Assembly: GCA_013399855.1 (NCBI GenBank) | Contig: VXAY01002462.1 | Location: forward strand, 1-64,000 | Length of the DNA: 64,000 nt | Origin: Oxyruncus cristatus | Lineage: Eukaryota; Chordata; Aves; Passeriformes; Cotingidae | Reading direction: 5' to 3' | Part shown: positions 50,348 through 63,560 of the stretch, piece by piece | Position numbering within the stretch: position 1 is the stretch's first letter | Layout: every line of letters begins with the position of its first letter | Position numbers and translations under genes: made by a program | The notes under the pieces: generated by a model | What the model saw: only the letters and a program-made list of their open reading frames with translations | What the model was told of the DNA's origin: nothing | Databases searched by the model: none

Positions 50348-53300
50348 AAACAGTGAAAACACTGTAGTAAGGATTACCTTCTTCCATTCCGTCATTTGAT
50401 GCTTGGTGCGTTCCTCCAGAGAGGAAGGGAAGTAGTAACACATTTATGATGTAACATAGAGCGAAAAATCTCTTTAACTCAAGATTTTTAAAGGATATTC
50501 ACCCTATATCATGAATTTTCTGTCACTTCTGGGTTCTGCTCAGTTCAGCTGTCCTGTAGGGATGGAAATCAGAGAAGAATCTATTTTCAGGTAGTGCAGA
50601 AAGTAATGCAGGTTTATCAGAGAAAAGCCTAGGCAAGCAGCAGAAGCCATTACAGATGCCTGTACTATTTTTGAGAAGGAACATTCTTAAGGAGCAAAAT
50701 AGAAGAAAGACTATACTAGTAGAGGCTTGATCAGATGATAAACAGGCGCCACAGGTACTGCCCAAGTTATCTGCCTCTAGCAGATCAAGGATCTACATTT
50801 ATACTGGTTCTGCAACCTTCCATTAGGTCACTGTGCTTCTCTGCCTTCACAGACAGGTTGGAAATCACATATCCATCTGAAAATTTTTCTTCTGCCATAT
50901 TCATGCTTATTTCTTACACGTTTTCTCTTTTTTCCTTTCTTTTTTTTCCTGCAAAAGAGTTTTCTCTTGTTTTCTTAGTTCGGTTGGAGCGATTAACAAG
51001 ACAGTTTGTTAAATCAGTTGCATTTTAAAGGCAAACAGTGAGCCTATTTTATTTTTAGCTGAAACACCTCCCTTAATATGCCTTATAATAAAGCAAGCCG
51101 GAAAAAAATTGCACTGTAACTCAAATACTGATAAGTTTTCTTACATAATAATATAAAGGATTGCTTGCTTTGAAGTCAGTCACGCTTGATGAATCTGAGG
51201 CTGAGGAGGATTATCAGAAGCTAAGAAGGGTCACAATTTGTTAGACAATGGAACCGTCTCTTCCAGTCTTCTGCTCTTCAATGGTATCCATAATACCTAG
51301 AAAATTATGTGGCAAGGCAATCATATATGGAACTTCCACTTGTATCCTCCTGTCTTCCAAACACTTTTGTTTTGGAAACTTTCTAAGCAGGATTTACTTT
51401 TTGTATTTCATAAGCCTTGGTTGGTTTCTCTTCCGTGAGCTTATCCATTCTTCCCTCCCACCTATTTAAGGTTTCAATTTCTACATTATCTTCTGAAGAG
51501 GAATTCTACAGCTCATCTACCTGGTGTAATAAAAATTATCTTCTTTGATGTATTTTGAACCCAGATTTTTAGTACCTTAATTTGATTCCCCTGGAAGAGA
51601 CACTGAACAGCATCTCCCTTTCTCTTCTGTCTGTGACAGCTGGGATTTTATGAACTTACTAGTTTCCTGTTACAAAGTCCTAAGAGTGAGATAGGTGTGA
51701 CGTGCTTGGCAATGATGGAAGGTGTTATCATGAGTCTGTACCTGGTGGAATCAGCATACATGCTCAAAGCCAAACTCCAGCCAAAATAACCAATAGATGT
51801 GTCTCTCAGCAAAGATACTGAGACAGAGATACTTAGCATGGATAACGAAAAGTTCACTCTTAGCAGCCTTTCAATCTTCAAAGGCAACCTTCATATACAG
51901 TTTATCTCTTGTAGCTGTGAACAGATTGAATCAAAGGGTCGTACATGTTCCAGTCTCTCCAGATGTGAAATTACTTTTATGCCAAAATATATGTATATAG
52001 TAAGGGTTTATATACTCCTTAGATCTTCATATACAAGGCTTAAGTACACATACATTTTAAGGACTAGGTTTTAGTGATGTGCTCGCATTTTTCTCACCTA
52101 TTGCACAACTTTGAAATTCATGCACTCTAGGTAGGTTTAAGTTATATTAAGGTTTCGTATTGGGATTGCAGTTCATTCAGGTTCCTTACACTAATATCCC
52201 TCCTGCACACATTAGAAGCAAACACCAAGATCTTGTGCTCCTTGGATGTGCCTAGCTGTATGTCTGTGTACAACTATTGTACCCTTTTGTGAGGAACTAG
52301 TTGCAAGTGTGTATATTGCACACTGGACTATTTTCCTTACTAGCATCTGCCCAGTGCTAATCTGTTATATATCAGAGACTTTTGGAAGGTATAGATATTT
52401 GGCTTTAAGTTTGTGAGGACATTAACAGCTTTGCCATCTTTCAGAAGAACAGTACAATGAGATAAGAAACATGCAAATGAAAAGGAAACAATCTTTTAAA
52501 CCTGTCTTCCATATGAGAAATGTCACTGAAGGCAAGCATGTTTCTCTCTTGCCTCACAACAGTTTTCTCTTCTTGGCCCTTGTCACTTCTAGTCTATCAA
52601 AACAGTAAGTCCAAATCTCTGCCTGGCTGCTGGTTCTCTGTCCTGTACTGCTGCAGCTTTGCCAGACTCTTCATTCAGCACTACTTTGAATGGCAGCTGA
52701 CTGCCCTTATGATGCTGTCTTTGACAGGCAAATGCTGATCAGTGAAGAAGAAAATGTAAGCGACAAGAAAGACACTTTTCACAGAGCTATGCCACTAAGA
52801 TCTAAAATTCTTGCAGAGGCCACAGACAAAGAGAATTGCTTTCTATCTTTTAAAAAATGCTTTCAGCAGCCTTCTTTGAAAAGGAAGTCTGCCTAGTAAG
52901 TAGAAAGAGAAAGGAGAAATAGCATCAAACTATGACAGTCTGCCATATATATTCTTCTCTGGCCTGTAACATGCATCTGGAAGAATAATGTCAGAATTAT
53001 TTGTTGTAAATAACAACTTGGAATTCAGTTGGTGGAAACGAGATCAGCCTTCATTTTTTTTATCTGAGTAAACTTGATAGGGGGTCAAATTTGAATGTAA
53101 AAAAAGATAAATCTTGAAGGCTTGTTAAGCTGATTGAAAAGCACTGCAAGAGAATGCTGTTATCATAATGCTAGAGAAAGCCCATTCCTCTTGATTTACC
53201 TGGGTCTGTTCTTTGGGGCCTATGTGAACAAGTAGAACAGAGTTCTGCCCCTCTTGTTTGTCTTATATATCTCATAGTTTCAATATACAGACTGTACTTC

Positions 53301-54462
53301 TCTGTCTAGCCAAATAAAACCATTCAGCTCTATTCCCAGCCCAGTTCATGCATTGGTCTGTATAAAGGAGGGCAGGTTTCTAATGTCCTATTTCTGTGTA
53401 GATTCTGGGTCACCCTTGCAAGGTCTTTGTTTTTCATTAATCTCAGAACCTACTCACAAATTTATCTTAGATAAGTAAGACTGATTGAAGACCAACCAAG
53501 GCAACAGACCCTAGGTGGCGTTAGACCAAATTCGTAAAGATTAAGCTGTTTCAGTTTACAGGATTATTTGTGACTTGTGTGAAGTTAATAGCTTGTCTCA
53601 AACTTATCCATCCTAAGGAACATTTTCCATTTGAAAAAAAAAAATAAATGACATGGCCTCCCTGGACACTACTGCTAAACAGGGGCCAAGAATTTAATGG
53701 GGACAAATTATCCTCTCATTTCTGAATGTTTTCTCATAATCCGTGTTAATGACATACATTGGGGGGACAGTATGAAGGATGCTGTCTATTCTTATAGTCT
53801 ACTCCCTTTTTCCAGCGTCTAGATTTTTAGCTCTCTGTGAATTTATGTGGTCACAATCCCATAATTCCTAGGAACAGTTTTAGTTGATTTATTCTCACAA
53901 TAGCCTTCTCACTTTCTAAATTTTGCTGAGAGTGAAGGGAAATGTTTGCAAGGTTGGCCAGATTTCTCCTGGGAAGTCCACAGTAGGAAAAGAACTCAGC
54001 TCTGGTGTCTGAACCAAACAAAGTTTCTTCCTTTGGAATTCCTTTGAAACACGTTGTTCAGTTAATAAAACTGGAGGGAGGAAGGAGAAAATGTGTTAAA
54101 ACAAGTTACTAACTTGAAACTTAATTGCCTTCCTCAAGATGTAGGTTCTCAACTCTGCAGAGCTTCTTTTGATAACTCCACTTTCTCTGATGCTGTTAAA
54201 CTGGAATGGTGCATCCTAATTAGGTTTCAAATCACCAGAATAGTATCATATGTACTGGGCCGGAATGGATGCCTGCTGTGCTGATGATACAAAGGAGTAA
54301 AACGGAAATGGTAGAGCTGGCAATACATAGTGGGGAGTATAGTGGGGAGTCTTCAGGGGGGAGTATAGTGTCTTTTCAGGGGCAAAACAACTGCTAACAT
54401 AGTTGAAACCATGCAGATATAGGTCCAAAATCCAAAATTACAAGTTATAGGTAAAAGGCAAT

Positions 54463-54529
54463 AACAAAACAAAAAACCAAACAAACAAAACAACAACAAC
54501 AACAAAAAAAAACAACAAACAAAAAAAAA
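54463..54529. repeat. A-rich (CAA)n tract
   Basis: CAAA and CAA units with A runs; reading it on the minus strand gives a spurious Phe/Leu-rich frame. Confidence 0.85.
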
Positions 54530-56689
54530 GATGTTAAGATGATAAGATGACATGTAATAATTCGAAGACACTAAATACAAGATGCATTGCAGCTTGGTCT
54601 AGAATTGGAATTAACAGTCATGAAGGCTGGAAAAGGAAAGGACTGAATAAATACTGCTTTTGTTGCAGAATAAGATCATGAATACAGAATGACCCCTGTT
54701 TATTTTAGGATCTTGAAAAAATTTGGCCTTGAATATAGGTCAACTCTTACCCTGTACCTTTGTTCTCTGGCTATATACTGGCATGCTCACCCCTTCCAAA
54801 AACACTCGCACACACATTGTCAAAACGGGGCTGTGAAGAGCCTTTCTGCACAGGCTCATTACTCCAAGCCTCTGCTTACCTGCAGCTTCAGTCATCAGTG
54901 TCTTGTTCTCAGCTGTATGTCTTTGGAGGTGAGACCAGAGGCCTTGATGATTGATGAATTTCAGCCAGCACAGCAGAATAGGTGATGGATGGGAAACATT
55001 GTGCAGACATGGCACAAGCTACGGCAAATCCACTTTTGGGTTTGGGTTTGTGTAATTGCTCTTGTACAGACTCTGACCCTGGGGCTCTTGTGTGATTTTG
55101 CAGGGAAGGGGCCCTTGTTGATCCATGATCCATGGATCATCCACAAACTGATCCATGTTTTCTTGACTCTGTGGAAAACAGGGACGCTTAGCTTCTGCTC
55201 TCTTTTTTTTTCTATCCAGTTTGCTGTTGAGATTACATTCCAGGCAAAAGTGCTAATTTTTGCCCTCCAAACTCTCAATGCAAATACATAAGAATATATT
55301 AATTCATAAAACAAACTATATTTTTAGGATAGTTCGGGAAGTATTTTGTTGTATGTTCAAATGCATAGTCTGCTGAATTGACAGCAGTCAAGTATGTGCA
55401 ATAGATCATTCTGAGCTTTAGTTTCTAAAGCATAAAGTGCTACCCTAGTATCCTGTTCAAATGCGGATTGTACATAGGATAACACCAACATATCAGAGAG
55501 GTCTCAGTTTTGGAGCTATGAGCTCAACAGGAACCTGCCTGACAAAATGATTCCACATGGCACTGCAGTGTGAATGTAACCTTTATGTTTATTTTTGCTT
55601 TATTCAGGCTGATGTCACCTGGATTTATCTAATCATACATCTGAGCTAAAACTTGATTACATATAAAAAACATCCTCATGTTAACATGATTTACCTTATG
55701 GGTGTCCAATAACCAGTTGGCCCTGTTCCTATGATCTGGGCTGCTGTATTCTACAGGCAGGTAGACTTTGCACTTCCATGGTGACATTCTTGTTTTTCTT
55801 CAGCATCTTGACTCACACACACAGTTTGATGAAACCACATGAAAATATCAAGAGTATCCATACCTTCGTGACTCTTTGGTGCATGGTGCTCATACACAGA
55901 CTGCTCAAAGACAGTGAGCTTTTTCTGTTCTATGTCACTTTCCAGCAAAAAGATTCATGTGCTGAGCTGGGACTGAAGAATTTAAGAGAGCTTCCTTCTC
56001 CCTCCCCTTCTCTGTGGTGGCTGCATAAGATAGTAGCATCTATGTGAAATATAATACGGTCACACAACAACCCACCCCTCTCATTACTTGCTAGTATCTT
56101 CCCTTGGTGGAAAGTGTCTTCCCTTGGTGGAAAAACAGGAGTTGCCTTTTCTAAAGCTTTTGTCCAGCAAGTAAGCTTTGACAGCCTTCCTGTATTTTAT
56201 TAACACTGTAGATGGTATTTGTTGAACAGGATATGTACTTATTGAAATATTTTCTCTTGAAAGGTTTATTGTTCTCTGATATTTTGTTTCTGTTGGGTCA
56301 CCAGAGGTTTATTTCCATATACTCTTTCATTAGGATACTAGGGCTTTTTAAAATTTTGTTTAGGTTTTTTTAGGGTTAAGGGGGTTTTTTTCCAAGTCTC
56401 ATGGTTTAACTGCAAGCTGTCAGGGCAATAGTATAGTTCTTGGAAATTGAAGGATAATGCTTTGAAAAGCAAAAGGGGACCAGAATAAACAAAGGGAGAA
56501 ATTTAGTTGCTGAGGTGGCTATCAATGTCAACATTTTAACTGACTGGGGAAAGACAGGAAAGATACTCGCAGAGAAATACATTAAGAAAATGCAAACCAA
56601 AGATTTTCACAGGGAACTATTATCTTTTTCACTGCAGATCTTAGCCATTATTTTACATTAGTTGAGTATTAGGGTTTGGTGTTTTTTTG

Positions 56690-56706
56690 TTTTTTTTTTT
56701 TTTTTT
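56690..56706. repeat. Poly(T) run beside the LTR
   Basis: A T homopolymer about 55 bp before the LTR at 56761. Confidence 0.8.
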
Positions 56707-56760
56707 GGTTCACAGAAGATATTTTGCCACTTCCACTGCATTCTCAGTTGAAAACATCAG

Positions 56761-57346
56761 TGTTGTGGTTTAACCCCAACCAACAACTAAGTGCCACGCA
56801 GCCTCCTGGACATTTCACCCCCTACCCTTATCCAGTGGGGAGAAGAATCAGAAAGAAAAGTAAATCTCATGGGTTGTGAGAAGAATGGTTTCAAACAAAA
56901 TGCAATATTGTAATATTAAAAATCACCATCATTATAAGGAAATGAAGAGAGAGAGGAATAAAATCCAAGTGAAACAAGTGATGGACAATGCAGTTGCTCA
57001 CAACCCACTGATCAATACCCTGTCTGTCCCTGAGCAGTGATCTGGAGCCTCCAGCAATAAATTCTTCAGAATTTATACACTGAGCATGAGGTTCTATGGT
57101 ACAGAATATTCGTTTGGCCAGTTCAGAATACCTGTCTAGGCCATACATTCCCTGACAGCTTTTTGTGCACATGCTCACTGGCAGAGCATGAGAAACTGAA
57201 AAAGATCTGAATTTAGAGTAAGCACTACTTAACAATAACCAGAATATCAGTGTGTTATCTAAATTATTCTCATACTAAATCCAAAACACAGCACTGTACC
57301 AGCTACTAGGAAGAAAATTAACACTATCCTAGCTGGAAACAGGACA
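56761..57346 (-). mobile_element. Solo LTR of a neoavian-type endogenous retrovirus family
   Basis: Read on the minus strand it starts TGTCCTGTTTCC at 57346 and ends GGTTAAACCACAACA at 56761. A TATA-like GTGTATAAATTC lies near 57080. The plus-strand text GGTTTAACCCCAACCAACAA and TCATACTAAATCCAAAACAC matches a family I recall from many neoavian genomes. No internal viral genes adjoin it, and no clear target duplication was found, so it is older than the LTR at 49110. Confidence 0.8.
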
Positions 57347-60300
57347 GTCATTAATTTAAACTGTCGTCCTATCATATAATCATGTGACTCCAAAGCATTT
57401 CCAGAAGTTTTATCCCTTGAATTGTAGGTTTGGGTTTTGTCCAAATGCGTTCAATACCTTGGACTCCATATGTAGTAAGGTCTGAATATATCCCTGCAAT
57501 GTGTAGAGCTGAATGCAAAAATGGGACTATGATCTACAGATTGCTGAGCTCAAATAGCTGTTTTTCCAGCACAGTGGGCAGCTGGTGAAAAAGAGCACCA
57601 GTCAGAAACCCAGAGTTGAGTCAAACAGACATCCTGGTCAAACAGAAGTTCCCGATTTGACTGATAGGAAAACCAAAGCACAGGAAGCTTGTATCACCAG
57701 CCTGCAGGTTTTTCCAGGTCAAAGACTATAGTTTTATGGGTCTGCTGTAGAAATATCTGCTACACTGGATCTGTGATTTCTAGGTGTTACCATGACACAG
57801 ATAATAACATTTAACACCAATGGTAGAGGCAGAGGCAGGAGCTGGACTTGAATCACCTGATTTGCAATCCCAGAAATTCTTTGCTGGTTTATTATGCTGT
57901 ATGTCTTCAGACAATTGAAAGTGCAGGTATTTTTCTTGGAGGATAGAGGCTGACAAGCACTAGCTAAGGAGGAGAGCCAGGAGGTAACGTCCTGATAGCT
58001 TATTTGTTGGCCACACTCCCTTTGGACTTGTTGGGGTTTTTAATGCTCTTTCTTCCTTTTATTGTCTTTTTCAGTAGAGCATTATAAATTCTGACCATTT
58101 TTCTTTGAACTGATTCCTAACCCACGTTTCTTGTTTAGGAAAATCAAGTGTATTTGAAGGTAAAGTTAGCGTTTTCATAATATTTCCGTTGCTTTGTTGT
58201 CGTTACTGCTCTGATGTGGGAAGATCTATTGGCCACAAACATAACTCCCTCTTTACACACAGCTGGCAAATGAAAACAATATCGGAACATCTCCATGACA
58301 CACAAGGCTTTTATACAGTGATGTTTCAGACTTTACTGCAGTTTCCTTTGGAAATGCTTGAAACAACTACATCTGTTTCCTTTCATTGGGATTTTGTGTT
58401 CTTTAAGCCAAAACGAGTGGATAAAACTCATTAATTCAGAACAATAATTGCAATGTCCTATATAAATATTTTTTAGACTGTGGGGTTGTTTTTTTTTCTT
58501 TCCACTAAAAATATAAAATAGCTTGTCTGCTCAATGTAATGAGAGTTCCTGGATACTTCTGCATTGCTGTGTTATGCACAAATACTTGAACTAGATTTAA
58601 AGAATCTGGCTCAGATGTTGATATCAAGCTTACAATGACTATGCAGAAAGCAGTACAGAGGCAGACACCAAATGCAGGAGAGAGCACAACACGGGGTTAG
58701 TTTACCTGAGAACATCCTTCCTGAAAATGCAGTAGAGACCCATCTCCTATTGGAGATGCTATAGGTATGTCTCAATCTAGGGCCAGAGAGTGCATGGCAG
58801 CCTTCTGTGGCACTGCATGGAAAAGATTATGGATGCAGGCACAAGCCAAGTACAGCTTCTTGAAGGCACCTACATTTTGCTAATAGTACAGAGGGGTAAA
58901 AATTATTTGTGTAAGCTACAACATCTAATCCAAACCAAAAAATCAATGCCATCTTTCCCTTTTTTTGAGGACCAGGTCTGTCTCTGGATCAATGTGTGCT
59001 TCTCAGACCAGTGCTTTTCTAACATACATGTACAGCTGTTGTCTAGTGTTCCCTTCTTAAGATATTATTTGCTACTCATCTCTCTTGAAATCACTATTAA
59101 ACCAGGCCAAGACAAAGTGCAAATCAAAGTACTTCCAGCATTTAAAGTAGATGATACATTTAAAAATGTTTATAAATAAAAGCGTAAAAGGAACAAAACA
59201 AATCCATGCAGATGAGGCAGCCTCTCAGACATCAAGTCTGCTCACCAAGAGCTTGCCACCTGCTCAAATGTCTGCCTGCCTGCCCCTGGTTCCATTTTTT
59301 CTCCTGACCAGAATGGCACTAGCTATCCATCTGGTCTGTGACACTTCTGCTGTGCTGGGTTGCTCTCTGCTATCCTCTGTTGTTGAAAATATTTAACATA
59401 CTTTTGATTAACTCTTCCTTGGATCCACAGTTCATAAATCCTATTCCTTCTCTAAGTTATCTGGAAAATTCCTGTAAGAAAGTGTGATCCTGTATCTTCA
59501 TGCATCCCCTGTGCAGCTTTCCACAATAGCTGTTTTCTAATTTACATGATACATGCATTGGGATGACTCAGACTAGATGCACTCTAGCATGTTCTGCAGT
59601 GTGCTGGAAGAAAAGACACGTGATCACGATCACGAGAGGAGTACAACAGAGTCCCCAACAGAGAATTCAGCTCTCTCAACATTTCCCTGCCTTAATTTGT
59701 TAGAGCTTAAAATGGCAGGGAAGTCTCTGCTTCCCCAGGACACACCTCTAAGTACATACAGAAGAGGAAATGGAATAGTACTGGGGCATAGTATACAAAA
59801 TAGTTTTGTATTCAGGCCTCAATAGTCACAATACATCAAGACAGCTCCTGTTCAGACTAATGATCCCTTATCATCCACTGTGTTATATTCTAGCTGTTAC
59901 CTCTGGTTTCAAGGGGAACTGGATCTCTTGGCAAAGGTGCAAGAAAGAAATATTTGCACTCAAGTTCTGCAAGTCAGTTACAGAATACCTTTAATCACTT
60001 GGAGCCATCAACTTTAACCCAAGCTAACACAGATACTGCAGGCTACAGAATTCAGTGCCTTTATGTCCTCTTTAACTTATCACTCAGCTTCACCTACAGT
60101 AATAAAAGCTGCTGATCAAAAAATACTATCTTAAACCACCCTTTATTTTTAGGGTATTGTGAGACTTTTAATATGGACATAAAATACAAAATACACAAGG
60201 TGATTGAAATACAGGCAAGGAGTGGACTTTCTTCACAGGAGAAAATTAGTGACTTTTTTGAGGTGAGGATTGGGAATATCACAGCTCTGTCATATGTGAA

Positions 60301-61699
60301 GAGGAAATACCTCTGTGCTTGAAATACTACTGCAGGTAACAGAGAAGACATAACATTTTTAGAATTCCCAAAGCAGTGAGACCCAGGGTGAGTCTCAGAA
60401 TAATTCCAATGTAGGATATTAGACCTGGGATTACGTTAATTTACTGGATATGAACATAAGTTAAAAAAAATAAAAAAGTCATTCCTTGGTTAACTAGTCT
60501 GATTTTTTATCTTAGCATCCCTATCCTTTATTATTTTCTCCAGTTTAGCACTGTGCACACACCCTTTTTCATTCCAGAATCTGTGCATTAACATCGCAGG
60601 GACCATGCAAAACAACCACAGAAAACAGATGTGCAATCACTGCTGTGTACCTGAAAGAAAAACTGATCCTGTTGGGAACGAATGGTATCACTGGAAATAG
60701 CCCATGTTGGCGTTTACTTCTTTCTGGCATTAAACAAGATTAAAAAGTGAAGAGCTAATAGGGCTTACTATGTGCAGAGAGGCAAGAGGGGAGAAGATAA
60801 CATTACAGCTGGTACCAGATGGTAAAAATAATTCCTCAAGATGGTACATTTGCTTTCAATTTAACAGTTAATAAAATACTTCGGTTTGATTTTCCCCATT
60901 ACAATCTATAGTAATTTAGATCCACGTACATGAGGAAACTTCCTATTACTTTTCAGAAATAGTGTCTTTAAATATTTTTCCCCACTTTTCTAAGTTCGTA
61001 TTTTTTCCTATTTTGAATTTGCTCCCTTTATCCCTAACTATGACACTGAGACAGGCAGCTGTAATGTGCCATGAAGTTCATGAATCAATGCTGTTCACTG
61101 TTAACACAAAGTTATTCAAGGTATGAGATATCTTCTACTGATAACCTTATCAAAGGATGTGCCCTCTCTTTATAAATATAACATGAGGTCTTACCTTAGT
61201 TTCAAGGTTCAGGTGTGGAAGAAACAGTCATTTAAAGCTTATATGTTGCTATATTTAACCCTAAAAGTCCATTGCCAAGAGTCTTATATCCAAAGACATT
61301 CTTCTTTAAGATTGCTCTGATCAGCTTTGGAATGTTTCTTGGATATATTCAAAAAAACCTATTCTAGAACAAAGACATTGAAAAATTCATCAGTTCCAGT
61401 ATTCATGTAGAAATCTATGATAAGTTGACTCTGATCATGTTGCAGTATATGGAGATCTTTAAGAAAAATTCTTTCATCTGACATACTGCACAGGGCCTCT
61501 CCTTTGCCTGGGAGCCTGAATTGCACATTGTTAAAGGCAGGATTCGAGAGGCCATGGAATAAAGTTGCTACTGTGTTTGGAGACACAGTTATAGAGCTTT
61601 TCTTCCTCAAGCTATGCTGAATATAAGAAGCATGAAAATACATGAGGCAGGACTAGACAGAAGTACCTGGAGAGAGCTTAGGTTGTAGAAAAAGACATG
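57347..61699. other. Non-coding DNA, no gene recognised
   Basis: Open frames are short and match nothing known to me. The last few hundred bases may include the badly decayed start of the fossil LINE that follows. Confidence 0.55.
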
Positions 61700-63560
61700 T
61701 TCAGGATCTTAGAAACTCCAACTGACTCTTGGAGATTTGAGAAGCTCTCAGGGCAAAATGCTATAGTAACTGGAAATTTCAGTCACCCTGCTGCAGACGA
61801 GGTAAACATCCCACGAGGAAAGGCTGATCTAAATTATAAATAATGAAAAGAGTAGCACTTTGAAAAAAATAATGAAAGATCCAAAGAAGTGAAGCAGGTC
61901 TTGGACTAGGCCTGAGGAGTGAGCAAGAACTGTTTGACAATGTGTTAATTCAAAAGTATTCTGAAATGCAGGCTGTTTGCACTGAATCTCTGAAAAGCCA
62001 GTGAAGGATAAAACAAAGCTAATCAGGTGAAGTAACTAATCGAGTAGGTTACCATTTGGGAGAATGAGGGGAAGAAGGCAGCTTAGGGGCACTATGTTAG
62101 AAGACTGAGCGTTTTCTGCCAATTAAAAATATTCAGTTAAAACACAAAGAAGCCAATGCAGCAAAAAAACAAACAAAAGCTATCAGATGTGGTACTGCAT
62201 TCTTCAGAATGGGGGGTAATTTTTAAGAGGAAAATGGAAGAAACCATAAACAATGACAAAATAAGTAATAAGGAAGGCCAACATGAAGCATGCAATTTAC
62301 CAAAGGTATTAAAAACTAGTAATAGAAACTTATTCAAACTTCAAAAGCAGGACACATGACAGAGAATTGGTGAGCCTGAAAAATTATATGTGTGTAAAAC
62401 CTAAAGTTGACGCCAAGGCTTCACTGTTCACTGCAGAGAAGTTTATGGAGTTTCTCATACCAGGACCATTCTTTACAGAGAGAGAGTCTGAAGATTTATC
62501 TCAAACTGAAGTGTTGATACAAGGACTTTTGTGCCTAGATGAAAATGTAAACCACACAATAACTGTTAATCAGGACCATGTGGTATTTACCTAAGTGGTC
62601 CAGAGGAACTCCCTGTGAAGGCTATGAACTGGTGCATGATATATTGTTTAAATCAGCCCAAGCACGGGAGAAATACAAGGTGATAAATACAATGGAAACT
62701 TTAAAAGGAACATAGTTAGTGCACATATGGATGAATATGATGTATCTAGAAAAGACCTGAAGAAGGGAATAGAGTGTTTTAGAGGAAAAACATTACCTTA
62801 TAAATCTATTACAGTTCTTTGATCCAGTCACTGAAATTGTAAGTAACATCAGCTCAATTGATATAGTCTTTTTATCAGCAAGCATTTGACATCTCTCAAC
62901 AGAGATGCTTAAAGGAACTAAGCTGTCATAGGAGTGGTCACGTAGATCATTAATTTTTTAGGAAATAAAAGGTAAGAATAAATGGTTGGCTTGTTCAATT
63001 GAAAGAGGTTACTAGTAAGGCACAAGGGAGCTATACTGACTCATGCAGTTCATTAAATGAATTGCAAAGGGACTGAAGAGTGAGGTGATGAAGTCGGTAA
63101 GTGATACAAAATTATGCAGGCCTGCCAAAACTAAAGCAGACAGTAAAGAGTTGTAGCAGGATCTCATGAAACAAAGTGACTGGGTTCAGAGAAAATAAAC
63201 AAGGAACCATTAAGTGCAAGAATTTATTGGCAACTAATGAAGTTATGGGACAAGCAATTTAACATGAACAAAAGGAAATAAGCTTTCTGCAAATAATTAA
63301 CATGGGGAACTCATTGCCACAGGATGCTCTGGAGCCCAAAATTACTTTTATAAAGTAATTAAGACAGATTCATGAAAAAACAGCTGATACAGCATGGCTA
63401 AACACAAAAATGTAGATATAACTTGTAGTTTGAGGAACCCCTAAACAAATTACTACTGGAAGTTGGGAGGTAAAACATTGAGAAGGTCATTCTGTAATTG
63501 CACTGCTCTTATATTCTTCCCCTAAGAATCTGCTATCAGCTGAATTACAGCCAAATGAAT
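61700..63560 (+). mobile_element. Fossil L3/CR1-like LINE, about 1.85 kb
   Basis: Landmarks of an ancient vertebrate L3-type element appear in order: GTAACTGGAAATTTCAGTCA (61768), TATCAGATGTGGTACTGCAT (about 62180), AGTAATAAGGAAGGCCAACA, CTTCACTGTTCACTGCAGAG, ATACCAGGACCATTCTTTAC, TTTTATCAGCAAGCATTTGAC (about 62870, the F/S-KAFD reverse transcriptase motif region), GTGATACAAAATTATGCAGG and GGGGAACTCATTGCCACAGG (63304). Stops and deletions are throughout. The open frames at 62156-62359 and 62367-62594 are its relics. Confidence 0.7.

Larger units (their letters stand above)
50103..56760. other. Non-coding DNA, no gene recognised
   Basis: AT-rich sequence with simple repeats (50320-50347, 54463-54529, 56690-56706), a 19-bp direct duplication around CTTCCCTTGGTGGAAA at 56099-56133, and a perfect 14-bp palindrome TGATCCATGGATCA near 55127. 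No open frame resembles a known protein. Confidence 0.55.

Noticed and set aside
61359..61643. 94-codon minus-strand frame
   Set aside because: No known similarity; it lies antisense and just ahead of the fossil LINE and is probably chance.
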